64,000 nucleotides of DNA, taken from the NCBI GenBank assembly GCA_037349105.1, contig JAYJMM010000070.1:806001-870000 (forward strand), in the 5' to 3' direction. A program made the translations under genes and the position numbers. This DNA comes from Limnomonas spitsbergensis (taxonomy: Eukaryota > Chlorophyta > Chlorophyceae > Chlamydomonadales). How positions within the stretch are numbered: position 1 is the stretch's first letter; the number at the start of each line of letters is the position of its first letter. Under the pieces are notes generated by a model, which was not told the origin of the DNA, ran no database searches, and was given only the letters and a program-made list of their open reading frames with translations. Shown here one piece after another: positions 36,045-45,907 of the stretch.

Positions 36045-37199
36045 TTATGTATGCCTCCCTTGATCGCTGTTAGGAAGAAAAAGAGAAAGAAAGCAGATGA
36101 CAGAGTCCTGACAAGCCGCAGCCACATTTGTGCAGCCAGCCTCCTCTCCATAGAAATAGGGCCGCAGCACCTCATTCAGATACATCGCATTCACTGTGAC
36201 GGCGGCCTCAGCAGCATCTTGTTTGCAGTCAGAGGCAGCAGTGGCAGAAGACAAGCGGGGCGTAGAGGATGGGCGCTCCCCAAGCATGAAGTCAGACAGA
36301 AGCTGTTGTAGCTGATTTTGCTGTACAGCCTTGAGCTGCCTGAGCAGTCCATGCAAGCGCACTTCCAGCGTTGAAACGTCGAGGTAATACTGGAGTGAGG
36401 TTGCAGAGCTGTACAGGTGAAATTCAAGCTTTGGGACAAAGAGATAGAGACTCGCATCGCCCCTGTTTGGGAACAATGGTAGGTGAAATGTTTTGACTAG
36501 GCTCTGCTCCATAGACAGGCGGTGGATGGCATCGTGCATTGGATCGTGCCATGAAGAGGGGCCACCCGTTGGATGGCGTGTCACTCCTGGATTGAGAAAC
36601 TCGAGTGCGGACTTGGGCTCTTTGGCCTCAGAAGGGCCACTGGAAATGCTCTGCCTCAACCACTGTCTGACAAGGGCTTGTACGCGTACTTGTAACGTCG
36701 CAACGTCAATATACTGCTTGAGTGAATTTGCAGAGTTGTAAAGCCCAATTTCCAACTGCCGGATCTGGCAAGGAAGCCGTGCCTTGAAAGCGTCATCTAT
36801 GGCCGGCCGGAGTTCGTGGACCATGTCAAATAGGCTCTGCTCTATAGAATGGCGGTGGATGGCATCGCGCACTGGATCATGCCACAAAGAAGGGCCATCC
36901 TTACATTGGCCTTGCGCCGTTGCCGCTGCTGCTGCTGCTGTTGCCGCTACTGCTCCTGCTGTTGCTGCTGTCGCTGAGAAGGAGGAGGAGTTGCCATTAG
37001 ATAGATCCAGGTCCACTGCTGCTGCTGAGTACGCTGAGGGGCCACCAGCAGTAGGATGGCTTGGCGCTGTTGCTGTTAATGAGGGGCACCAACATTTCGA
37101 AACGCTCAACATTTCTTTTGGCAGTGGCAGCAGGTATCGCTCGATGCTCGTTGATGAAGGGAAACCCAATGTTGGCCTGTTGCGAAAGGCAAAAATCAT
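36045..37199 (-). CDS. Protein with two tandem KIX-like modules
   Basis: A single ORF of 384 codons from an ATG. The order is: N-terminus; polyalanine tract at about residues 72-95 from a GCT/GCA-rich repeat; module 1 (WHDPVRDAIHRHSIEQSLFD, IRQLEIGLYNSANSLKQYID, VRVQALVRQWL); Ser/Glu linker; module 2 (SSWHDPMHDAIHRLSMEQSL, VPKLEFHLYSSATSLQYYLD, LHGLLRQLKAVQQNQLQQLL); C-terminal tail. The module's second half fits the KIX helix pattern of plant MED15 and CBP, suggesting binding of transcription activators; this is inference. A TGTAA-type element in antisense occurs near 35,889. Both modules share the WHDP(V/M) start with the neighbouring copies, so the cluster arose by duplication. It might be one exon of a bigger gene. 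Confidence 0.65.
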   Translation of the reverse strand: MIFAFRNRPTLGFPSSTSIERYLLPLPKEMLSVSKCWCPSLTATAPSHPTAGGPSAYSAAAVDLDLSNGNSSSFSATAATAGAVAATAAAAAATAQGQCKDGPSLWHDPVRDAIHRHSIEQSLFDMVHELRPAIDDAFKARLPCQIRQLEIGLYNSANSLKQYIDVATLQVRVQALVRQWLRQSISSGPSEAKEPKSALEFLNPGVTRHPTGGPSSWHDPMHDAIHRLSMEQSLVKTFHLPLFPNRGDASLYLFVPKLEFHLYSSATSLQYYLDVSTLEVRLHGLLRQLKAVQQNQLQQLLSDFMLGERPSSTPRLSSATAASDCKQDAAEAAVTVNAMYLNEVLRPYFYGEEAGCTNVAAACQDSVICFLSLFLPNSDQGRHT

Positions 37200-39182
37200 G
37201 AGAAATCTGAATTAGCGCAGTGGAGATCTTCAGCTTAAAATGTTGAATTGATGGAAATATCAATCAATCACGCCGGTGACCAGGGGGGCATAAATCCCTG
37301 ATGGTGCATACCTGCTGGGTCCTGTTTCACGTTCGGCTGTATGGGGCTGGTAGGGGATCAGCATTGAGCAAGCTTAATCAACATGCACAGCCAGGACCAG
37401 GGTGCAGACGTGAGGCCCCCCCAGTCAGGGGACAGGACCATGGACCCCAGCAACCAGATCCAAGGTGCAGCCATGTCCACATGCTATGTGATGCATGGGG
37501 CAGGAACCTGGAACCTAAATCCCTGATGATGAGCACTGGATGCTTCTAAGGTGAGCTCTCATTGCCAAAATCCCATCGGGGCATAGCTCTCGTTAGTCTC
37601 GTTTTGTTCTTTTCTTTGCTGAATGATGGTATTCATATCCTTTTCATTACCGGTGTGTGCTTAGACCTGCAGTAGTGCAGTCAGCCCTAAGATCAGGACT
37701 GCAAGCCCTGGAGTGTTAGACACAGAGACACGCACAGTCAGTCACTCAATCTGTTTGTATCAGGGGGTTGCATCCCCTGGTCCAGACTCCAGAGGGTCCT
37801 CTCTGCCCTGGTCTGCACTCATGCTGAAAATTTTCAAATTTGTATGGAACAAAATCTGCTGTGCTCTCCCTCATTTGCATCCGTGCCATTCACTCACGAA
37901 TTCACGATGTGGCCCTTGGCACGTCCATGCAGCAGTGGACGTTATGACGAGTGCGACTGTTCGTCGAGCACGTTGCGGTCGCCAGCAAGCCGTGAGGAGA
38001 TCCCGACAGATCCCGCCAAGAAACAAAACGACCACAAAGAATTACCGGTATTCAGTCCTCATGTGCCTATATTTAAATATAACAACCACTCACTCAGCAC
38101 ATCATTGCATCGACTTGGAACTAGGATGCATGAGATCAGGCACCCTGAAGACCACCACGAGACCAGGCCAGGGCAGGCCAGGGGATGGAACCAGGGCAGG
38201 GAACCAGGGGCGGGCAAAAATCCAGGTGGGAGATTGGTGGGAGCTTCTGGTTGGAGTGACAATCCTGGTGACGAGAACAATCTTCCACGTCCGCAATTTC
38301 AGTTTGAAATCGGGCGTCTTTACAGAGGTGGTCATGGATACTAGTAGGGAAAGAGACCTGGTTAGAAGAGAGCCAAGCTTGTGCACGTTATTATCATGCA
38401 GGCCCTCTGTTGCAATCCAGTATTCTTTCGTTTACTCAGCCTCTCTATCTCCGCCAACATGTAGCGGCAAATATCCAAGCAGGCACCTCCCAGTTTCCCT
38501 TCGGCTGTGAGCCTGCTGTGACACTCACTGGCTGGAATGCTGGATGGGACAGCCATTAATCTTTGACTGCCAAGTTGGCAGTCAAATATTCAAAGAAAAC
38601 ATCATTTTACAGCAATTGAGCAAACATTGAGAATCGCCCTGTTCGCAGGGCTTAGCCCTAAAGAAGAGGGCTTTTCGCCACCCTTGGGTGCATGCATCGA
38701 CGCTAAAAGTCTTAAACAACAATGACGAGATACCGCACCGGTAAGATCTTCATGTCATGCATTTTTGAACTCCTGAGATGGCCTCACTTGCTACAGTCTT
38801 CTGATTCTAGATTGGCTGCTGCTACAGCATCTACTCAGAAGTCAGAAGCATGCTTGTTGGTGATGAGATGCTTCTGTCCTCCGGAAAAATATGCTGCAGC
38901 TTGGCCTGATGGATGCCTTCTTGCAATGTCAGCTTGTTGAGCTCACACCGGGTCCACACCCCACTTTTCACAGATTTCTTCTTTCAGCCACTGCCCACTG
39001 GTCACTCGGTCTGGAGAAGGAACAAAGAAAAAATATCACTTTTGTTCCAGGCATAAACTTTTGGGAATCCTCACGTATTCGTAGGAGTTGAAATACAGTT
39101 AGCCACTCATTTGTCTAGGGATCAAAGGAACCCTGTATGTGCAGCCCCTGCAGACGGCAGCAGGACCTAATCAATGACACCT
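37200..39182. other. Intergenic: promoter side of KIX-like gene and 3' side of asparaginase gene
   Basis: The ORF at 37713-38510 (+, 265 codons) is the longest here but has no recognisable motif and a composition unlike the nearby genes; I do not call it. TTTTACAG near 38,604 would be a TGTAA on the minus strand and could serve the asparaginase transcript, though at a long distance. Confidence 0.4.
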
Positions 39183-42100
39183 TCAGTACGGGAAGGAGAT
39201 GCTGGTGTAAATGTCCTGGAGGTCTGTGGACGAGGTGTTGGCTGCCATGGCGAGCATCATCACAATGCGCGCTTGGAAGGCATCCAGATTGAGAGCCTCC
39301 ACGACACCCTACACAGGAGGAGCGGTGCGAGGATTAAGGTTTAGTGATGGGGTCTCGAGCTTACTATTTGTTACATCATATTTTGGGGGGATAAATTCGT
39401 AGAAGTTCAGCAGGGCCTCCACGACGCTCTAAGCAGGGAGAGTCAGCAAGGTGAGGGGGAAACCGTGGCAGAGGTTTTTGAAGGGTTATTCACATGGGTC
39501 AAGGGTAAGCCACATGGGCTGAGGTTTGAGTCACGGAAGGGGGTGCATCAAATATGTCTGAATATGAAATTTGCCAAGGTTGAGGGCTCTTTACAAGGTG
39601 TTGGCAGAGGAGGGGGAGAACTCGTGGCAAAGGGAAAGAGGAGAATAAAACTACGGGCTGAAGGGGAGTGAGGGTTGAGGGAACAGTGCGGCATGGGCAA
39701 GGTTGAGGGATTCCACGAGTCCACGGTGCACCGCTCAGGAGCTGGGCAGAGGAGGGGCAGGAATCGAGGCTGGTAGGAGTAGAAAAACTAACGCCCCACA
39801 GGGGCGTGAAGGTTAAGTGAACTGCGTGACCGACGCCTAGTCCGCGCTGATGGCTCATATCAGGTATGACTAACTAAGGGTTCTGACGCACCCTCGGTAC
39901 TCGTGTGAAAGGGGCCTATGCCCCGGCTGCCCCGTTTGCTGAATCCTCTCTACCCTGCTAGGCGTGGTTTTGTTTGAAACGTTCTATCAGGAGCCGCACC
40001 TGTAGAACGAGGTTATCCAGGCAGCCTTGGCACCCGTAGTCTGGGGCAGTGACACCGCTGTTTGGCTTCCTGTAGTGATAGTAAAAATGGTGGTTGGTTT
40101 ACTGTAAGGAGTGGCAGGTGATCTGCGGTCAGTCAGGGGCACTGACGCGCTGTCAGGCTTCCTGTGGTGATAGTAAGAAATGGAGGCGGATGTTTAACAG
40201 TTGGGAGTGGCGGTTGGTTAGCAGTTAGTGGGGGACAGTGACACAGACGTCTGGCTTCCTGTGGTTTAGTCAGACATTGTGGTGGTTGGTTGACAGTTGG
40301 AAGTGGCAGTTGGTTAGCAGTTAGTGGGGAGCAGTGATGCCGCTGCCTGGCTTCCTGTGGTCATAAATGGTGGCCATTGGTTCACCATTCGTTGGGAGCC
40401 GGGGCACTGCTGTTCAGCTTCCTGCGGTCATTGAGGGCCAGGGGTCATAGCCAACTTAAACAGCATCGGGTCAACGGGCATGATTCAGGTTAAGATCGGC
40501 AAAAGTATTCAAGTTGCCGTCAGATGAGTAAGATGACACAACCATCTGGCTTCCTGTTGTCACGGAGGTCAACGGGGTGGCGGTTGGCAAACAAGAGCAG
40601 AGGCGGTTGGTTGAGAGTTGGTGATGGTTCATTCTGAAAGGGTTGACAAATGCTGCACGTCAGAAGATTTTTATATTTGAAACCTCACTGTGGGCTTGTG
40701 AATGCATGATCTGTGGCAGACTTGCGGTTCCTAGCAAAGTAGCAGTTACCGACAGTTGTTGGCAGTCTTTAGCAGTAACTAGGGGATTATGGCAGTTGCT
40801 AGCTGAAGGACACTCACCTGGCAACGACCACCTGGAAGGATGGTGCAGTGGCCAGCAGAGTTGAGACACCAGAGGCAAGGCCGAGTCCGATGTTGCCAGA
40901 ACCGAGACCTTCAATGACAAGTCCCACATGGTCCCTATGTGTGGGAGCAGCAGCCAAAGTGACAAATGTTTATTTCAGCTTGCACCAGACCACGTGGCCA
41001 GGCTGCTGTGCCGCTAGCACTGGGCCCATGGGGACCAGACCTGGACCGGTCTATGGCCGTTTGCCCAAGCAGCAGATCTTGCTGCACCAGCCCCCCGGGC
41101 CTCTGCAGTTAGTTATGCAGCTGATCTGTTGCTGAATCACCCTAAATAAGCATTGCCCTGATCACGAAGAGATCGGAAGCAGGCCGCACAGGCAAATGCA
41201 AGTGAAATAAATGACATGCAGCTGTCCTGTCTGTGTGATCCTGGATAAGTCATACCTAGCCTAGCCTGGCCTGCCTAGCCAAACCTGCTATAACAGCTTA
41301 GCCTGCCCAGCCTGCTGAGCCTACCTGGCCTCACCTACCTGGCCTAGCCAGCCTGACCCAGCCTACCTGGCCTAGCCTTCCTGGCCTAGCCTACATGGTC
41401 TAGTCTACCCTGCCTAGCCTTCGTAGCCTAACTAGCCTAGTCAACCTGCCTATCCTACCTGGCCTGGCCTACCTAGCTTAGCTTGCCTAGCCTACCTAGC
41501 CTACCTGGCCAGGCCTACCTATTCCTGCCCGGCCCGGTTCAGACCTACGTAATATAATAGAAGGCCATGAGGTCTGCCGAGGCGCCGGGGTAGGCAGGCT
41601 GCAGGCCGATCAGCGGCAAAGCTGTTGATGGCATGGGAAACCCGCCGTTGATGCCGCAAATGATCGCGCCCTTTAACTCGAAGTATTGGACAAACCTGCC
41701 ATCATAAGGAAGGAGATGAGGGAGGAAGGGGTGGGGATGATGTGGCAGTGGGAGGGAGCACTCTGTCAGCACTACAGGACTGGGCGTGAAGCGGGGGAAT
41801 GGCCAAGTGCTCACGGGACGGGAAGAAGGGGTTGCGGGACAGGGGTCAGGACGGTGCATCTTGATGCAAATGTAACTCTCTCATGACCCGCCCCTGCCAT
41901 TCACCGCACTGCCATTGAAGCCGACTCCATTCACGCAAATATAACCAACACTAAGGGCCCTAACAGAATCCAGAAGCCCCTTCCCTTACAGGGCAATCCA
42001 CAGCCTGCGTCTTGATGACCCCATGATAGCCAGGAAATGCTAGCGGACCAAGGTTTGGCCCCAAACAGCCTCACCAGGTAACTCTAAATGACGCGCACCT

Positions 42101-44803
42101 GCCATTCGCCACATTGTATATGATGCCACCCCCATTGCCGCTGATTCAACAATATCATACCTGAATTCATTTGTAGGCCTCCTGCACTCTTTCTCCATAC
42201 ACCCAGGCGCAGCCCTAATCATGACCGACGACCCGCACCTGCCATTGACCACATTGCCAATGATGCCACCACCATTCACGCTTCCGAAGGCGGCGTTGCT
42301 GTTGGCGGACACCTTGGTCACAAAGCGCGACGAGTATACCTGGTTGGGAGGAGGTGCGGCAGCAGGATAATGTGAAACATGGTGGGAACTAGTGAAATAG
42401 GTCTGGTGGGCGGCCCGGGGGTGGGCGAGGCATGCAACTGTGTCATGCAGAAGGATGAGGGATGAGACATGAGGGATGAGGGCCATGTGATTCCCTCGAT
42501 GTTTTGCGATGACCCATAACACTACCATTAGTTAATACGCACTCTGTTTATTGCAGGGCTTTGGGTTAGAAACGATTGGTTAGCAACATAACACAAGATA
42601 AACGCACACGATGCTCCGTTAGGGTTCAGGATTTAGGGTCTGGACTCTGGACATGGCTGCTGTGAAACTGCCTCATGCTGCTAGGCCACACAGAATCCAG
42701 ACATTCGCATCATCAGAGAAACGTGCCTACAAGGTCCGTGCTTTGAGGGGGGAGGGCACACGCATCTCACCTGCTGTGCAAAAGCGACCAGCACGCCCAG
42801 GCCGGATGCTTGAGGGCTTGAGGCCACAACAGACGCGGACAAGATGTTGCCGGGGCCATCAGCAAATCCACTGTCTGCGCCATTCATGGCACCCGTCAAG
42901 ACAACAGGCTTGTCTTGGTTACCGATGCCGAGGATGCACTGCGGGCAAATAGAGGGAGAAGGCACAAGGAAGCGTGGCTTTTGAGGCAGGAAGGATACCT
43001 GTAGGTGTGGAACGAGATCATGATGGGTGATCTAGCCTAGATCACCCATCAACGGGAGCAGGTAGAAAATCGGAAGAAGGGTGACGAGCGTATGCTCAAC
43101 CAGCCCAGACTTTAAGCTGACAGGACAAGGCAGTGGCTATGAGTCCATGGCCTGCCACAGGGCCTACGGCACCTGCTCCGGAACTAGCCTCCTTCTTTAA
43201 GGGCCCAGGGTGTCTGCTCCGCAAGCAGCCCTCCTTCTTGCAGGGCCTAGGATGCCTGCTTTTAAACCAAATCTCCCTTAAGCAGTGCCTAAGGTGCCTG
43301 CCCCCAAACCAAGCCTGCTCCCTGCAGGGCCTGATGTGCCACTCTAGGGTCAGCCAGCGCACCTACCTGCAGAATCCATGTTGTCTGCTCCTGAACCAGC
43401 CCTCCTACCGACCAGGCACATGGTGCCTGATCATGAGCCAGCTCTGCAACCTGCAAGATCCTTGCAGTCCACTGCTCCGGAACCAGCCCCTCTTACCTGC
43501 AGAAACCAGGCGGTCTGCTCCAGAGTGTCGGTGCCGTGAAGGATGACGACGCCATCAACCTCCTCCAGCGCCAGCTGCTGAAGGGTGAGGTTGGCGACGG
43601 CCATCCAGAAGGCTACAGCAGGGAACTAAGTTTCTTGGTTTTTTAGTGCAATTTGCCTACAATTCGGCTGTAGTTCAGCTACATCAGAGCCTTCGACCGG
43701 GGAGGTCTGGTGCAGCATGCCCTGCTGCTAGCGCCACCATCCTTAATTCCTTATGTAGGCCGGTCAAGGTTTGGCCCTCATCGGCCGATGGATGGTTGCC
43801 CCAAAATATCCTTATATGCTCTGGTGTGCACTAAAATGAACACTGAGAGTGAGGGTGGGCAACGGCCACCTAGAAGGCTGCAACTGGGAGGAACAAATAT
43901 TAAAATGTATCCCACCAGTCTTTATGACTCGTCTGCGCGGCTTCATTCCTGTCTGGAGGGTCACAGCGGGATTGTGGGCCATCTAATTTTTGAGCGCCAA
44001 TATATCAACGTTATCTTAGGAGATACAGATTAAATTGTTAAAACATATCAATGATATAATAAGATTTGCGTCATCCAACCAAATAGCTTAAATGCAAGGT
44101 TTCCTTCGCGCATCATTCCTGCTAGAAACGCACCATGCACGCACCCATGCACGGGGGAACGCACTCGGTGTGTTCGACACGTCTAACGAACCGAAGTCGG
44201 GCTCTGAGTGTCTGCCTGACTGCCTGACTGCCTCACTGGATAACTATGCAGGGGATGTGGTGCCATCGTGGTGGGGGGGAGCTGCCTATCGCATGCATTT
44301 TTGTGGCATTTACATGGTATGGCATTTTCATGGTATGGCATTTTCATGGTATGGCATTTACATGGTATGGCATTTACATGGTATGGCATTGATGACATGG
44401 TATGGCATTTACATGGTGTTGCGGTGGACGAGTCGATCTTGGCAGCGGCGTAGATGCCGCTGACGTTAATGAAGGAATCCAGCCCGGGCACCGAAGCAAG
44501 AAGGCTATCGCCGTCTGTGGCTGGGATGAGCGTCCCATGGGGACCTTGGATGCTCGCGATGGTGCCACCGGTCGTGATGAACGCGATGCGGGGGAGCGTG
44601 ATGTTGCCCATGGGCGTGTCGTTGACGACGACTTGCAGCACCGAGCGGCTTTGAGGCAGGGCGACATCGATATGTTGCGGAAGGTGATGGAGATTCCTAG
44701 CGAGGACTGCGGATGGGGGGCAGATCGCTAGGGCAGCGACCAGGACGATCATCACACATCGCAATACGCCTTCTGATATCATGTTATGATGACTGGCGGG
44801 CAT
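39183..44803 (-). CDS. Secreted bacterial-type (type II) L-asparaginase
   Basis: Hydrolyses L-asparagine to aspartate and ammonia. Exons 44803-44413, 43612-43497, 42938-42771, 42339-42239, 41695-41549, 40934-40818, 40069-40000, 39308-39183 join in phase to 411 residues. A hydrophobic signal sequence at about 12-35 ([19 protein letters not shown]) targets it to the secretory route. Family motifs: ITTGGTIAS with nucleophile Thr81; [12 protein letters not shown] with Thr158-Asp159; [10 protein letters not shown] with Lys179, completing the Thr-Asp-Lys triad; [42 protein letters not shown]-terminal [14 protein letters not shown]. All key residues are present. The closest relatives I know of this form are bacterial periplasmic enzymes, so an old transfer is possible. 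An ATG at 44782 is an alternative start. Exon 7 is short and sits in a field of decoy acceptors, so its choice is the least certain. Confidence 0.9.
39308..39735 (-). repeat. Decoy copies of the asparaginase exon 8 acceptor and exon start
   Basis: On the minus strand the exon begins GTAG then GGTGTCGTGGAGGCTCTCAA. Diverged copies upstream read GAGCGTCGTGGAGGCCCTGC (about 39,412-39,431) and GACTCGTGGAATCCCTCAAC (about 39,686-39,710). Neither extends through the rest of the exon. Confidence 0.6.
40000..40560 (-). repeat. About six tandem copies of the asparaginase exon 7 acceptor
   Basis: The real junction reads ACTACAG then GAAGCCAAACAGCGGTGTCA (exon start 40069). Upstream on the minus strand, CACAGGAAGCC-type copies occur near 40,163 (GAAGCCTGACAGCGCGTCAG), 40,260 (GAAGCCAGACGTCTGTGTCA), 40,358 (GAAGCCAGGCAGCGGCATCA), 40,424 (GAAGCTGAACAGCAGTGCCC) and 40,557 (GAAGCCAGATGGTTGTGTCA), spaced about 65-135 bases. 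Each retains an AG acceptor. Only the last before the exon leads into a full open exon with a proper donor. Confidence 0.8.
40960..41135 (-). repeat. SINE-like dispersed repeat, copy D
   Basis: The plus strand reads TGTTTATTTCAGCTTGCACC, CCATGGGGACCAGACCTGG, AAGCAGCAGATCTTGCTGCA and CAGCCCCCCGGGCC, matching copy C block by block in the same orientation. It lies in asparaginase intron 5, just upstream of the exon 6 acceptor. Confidence 0.65.
41254..41530 (-). repeat. Degenerate short tandem array next to the asparaginase exon 5 donor
   Basis: The minus-strand unit is about 10-15 bases, such as GTAGGCTAGGCCAGG. The array begins about 20 bases from the donor AC/GTAGGTCTG at 41548. Units repeatedly carry GTAGG, the donor's own first bases. 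Copies are uneven in length. Confidence 0.7.
41881..42290 (-). repeat. Three tandem copies of the asparaginase exon 4 end and donor
   Basis: Plus-strand view: the real exon end and donor at 42226-42290 (ACCCGCACCTGCCATTGACC ... CCACCACCATTCACGC) is copied at 42088-42148 (GCGCACCTGCCATTCGCCAC ... CCACCCCCATTGCCGC) and at 41881-41937 (ACCCGCCCCTGCCATTCACC ... CGACTCCATTCACGC). The period is about 140-205 bases. Both intronic copies keep a donor-like CAG/GTGCG or CAG/GGGCG on the minus strand. Confidence 0.8.
43143..43520 (-). repeat. About eight 43-bp copies of the asparaginase exon 2 end and donor
   Basis: On the plus strand each unit runs (C)CTGCTCC...ACCAGCC(C)TCCT...CTGCAGGGCC...GGTG. The unit that contains the true exon end is the rightmost (ACTGCTCCGGAACCAGCCCC, TCTTACCTGCAGAAACCAGG). 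Going into the intron, seven more diverged units follow end to end. The donor is retained best in the unit at about 43,360 (CACCTACCTGCAGAATCC). Confidence 0.8.
43640..43860 (+). repeat. SINE-like dispersed repeat, copy E
   Basis: Best-preserved block order: AGTTCAGCTACATCAGAGCC, TCTGGTGCAGCATGCCCTGC, GTCAAGGTTTGGCCCTCATC, GTGCACTAAAATGAACACTG. It lies in asparaginase intron 1, opposite to the gene. Confidence 0.7.
44305..44413 (-). repeat. 16-bp tandem repeat starting at the asparaginase exon 1 donor
   Basis: The minus-strand unit is GTAAATGCCATACCAT, about seven copies, some with GAAAATG in place of GTAAATG. The exon ends ACACCAT and the donor GTAAATG opens the first unit, so each unit restates the junction CAT/GTAAAT. 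Confidence 0.8.
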
Positions 44804-45907
44804 GTTGGACTGGTGGTGCTTGGACAATTGCCGACGATCGGTTCGGTCTGGGATTCTCTTTCCAGCAAACAGTGAAACGCGGTAACGTGATGCCGCCTTC
44901 AATATGGACTATGGGGGCACGCCTGTTTACTAAAGGTCGAAATTTGCTATTAGTCACCCATCGCTGTAATCAAGTGTCGCACCGTCCGAGAGTCGCATCA
45001 TGCGGTCATCAGAGGAGAGTACTGCGGACTCAACGATGCTCAGGATAGCTGACCGCACAATGTTCGCGGATTACGCACGTACTGCTTTATTTTAACATGA
45101 AAGTCTGCTCTGGGTCTCGTATGGTCGAACGAGCCAGTAAGATGTAACGCGCAAGGACTGGCCCTTGGGTGAGTAGTACCACCCGGGGCGGGGCACAGTT
45201 ACAATTCGAATTGTTCGGATGCTGATATCGAACTAAAAACCCCAGAGTTTATTTCAGGCCGCGACATCATTTTGTGCACACCTAGCACACTAAGCACACC
45301 TTACTACCTTAGACAGACCGCTGGGTAGCCACCACTGGCCCGTTCATTGGAAGCCAAACGTTATACCGATTTCTGCCGGGGTCCCAACTAAGTAGCAACT
45401 GTGTGGGGGAGGTTGGTGGGGGAGGGCTTGATGTAGGAGCCCACGACCGCATGCCATAATTTAGCTGCGTTGTAGCTTAAGCACCATAGAACAATCAGCG
45501 CAGTTGACTTGTTAGGTTCTTGTATGTTTCCTCTTGCCGCATTCTCATATCTGAACCCAAATTTTTTCAACCAAACATTCAAGCGCCAAGCTGAGCATTT
45601 ACTTTTTTAGCATGGCCCTCATTCACCTACCATAGGGTCCCCATTATATTTCCCTGCGCTTTGCCCTGCCCCATCCCTGACCAGGCTTCGGCTATCTTCT
45701 CATGCCTTAACAATTACCCCTCGCATTACCTCCCCCCTCAGTCTAACCTTAGCAGTGAGGCAACAGGCCAGCAACCGAGCTCGGAGGCTGGGTGAAGGGA
45801 AGCAACCGAAAGTAACGGAGAAAACCGTCAGCAACCGTAACTCCGTACTTGTGAATTGTGATGGCCGACAGCGGCTTTCGTTCTCCCAGTCTCCGAGCGC
45901 ATTACAG
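44804..45907. promoter_or_regulatory. Shared intergenic region of the asparaginase and dipeptidase genes
   Basis: About 1.1 kb between two divergent starts (44803 on minus, 45908 on plus). No clear TATA box or known motif identified. The arrangement allows a bidirectional promoter; this is inference from position only. Confidence 0.45.

Noticed and set aside
37713..38510. 265-codon ORF
   Set aside because: No recognisable motif, a composition unlike the neighbouring genes and no supporting splice structure.
44804..44902. Longer asparaginase N-terminus starting at 44902
   Set aside because: The first codon of that reading frame there is TTG; the first ATG is at 44803, just before the signal sequence.
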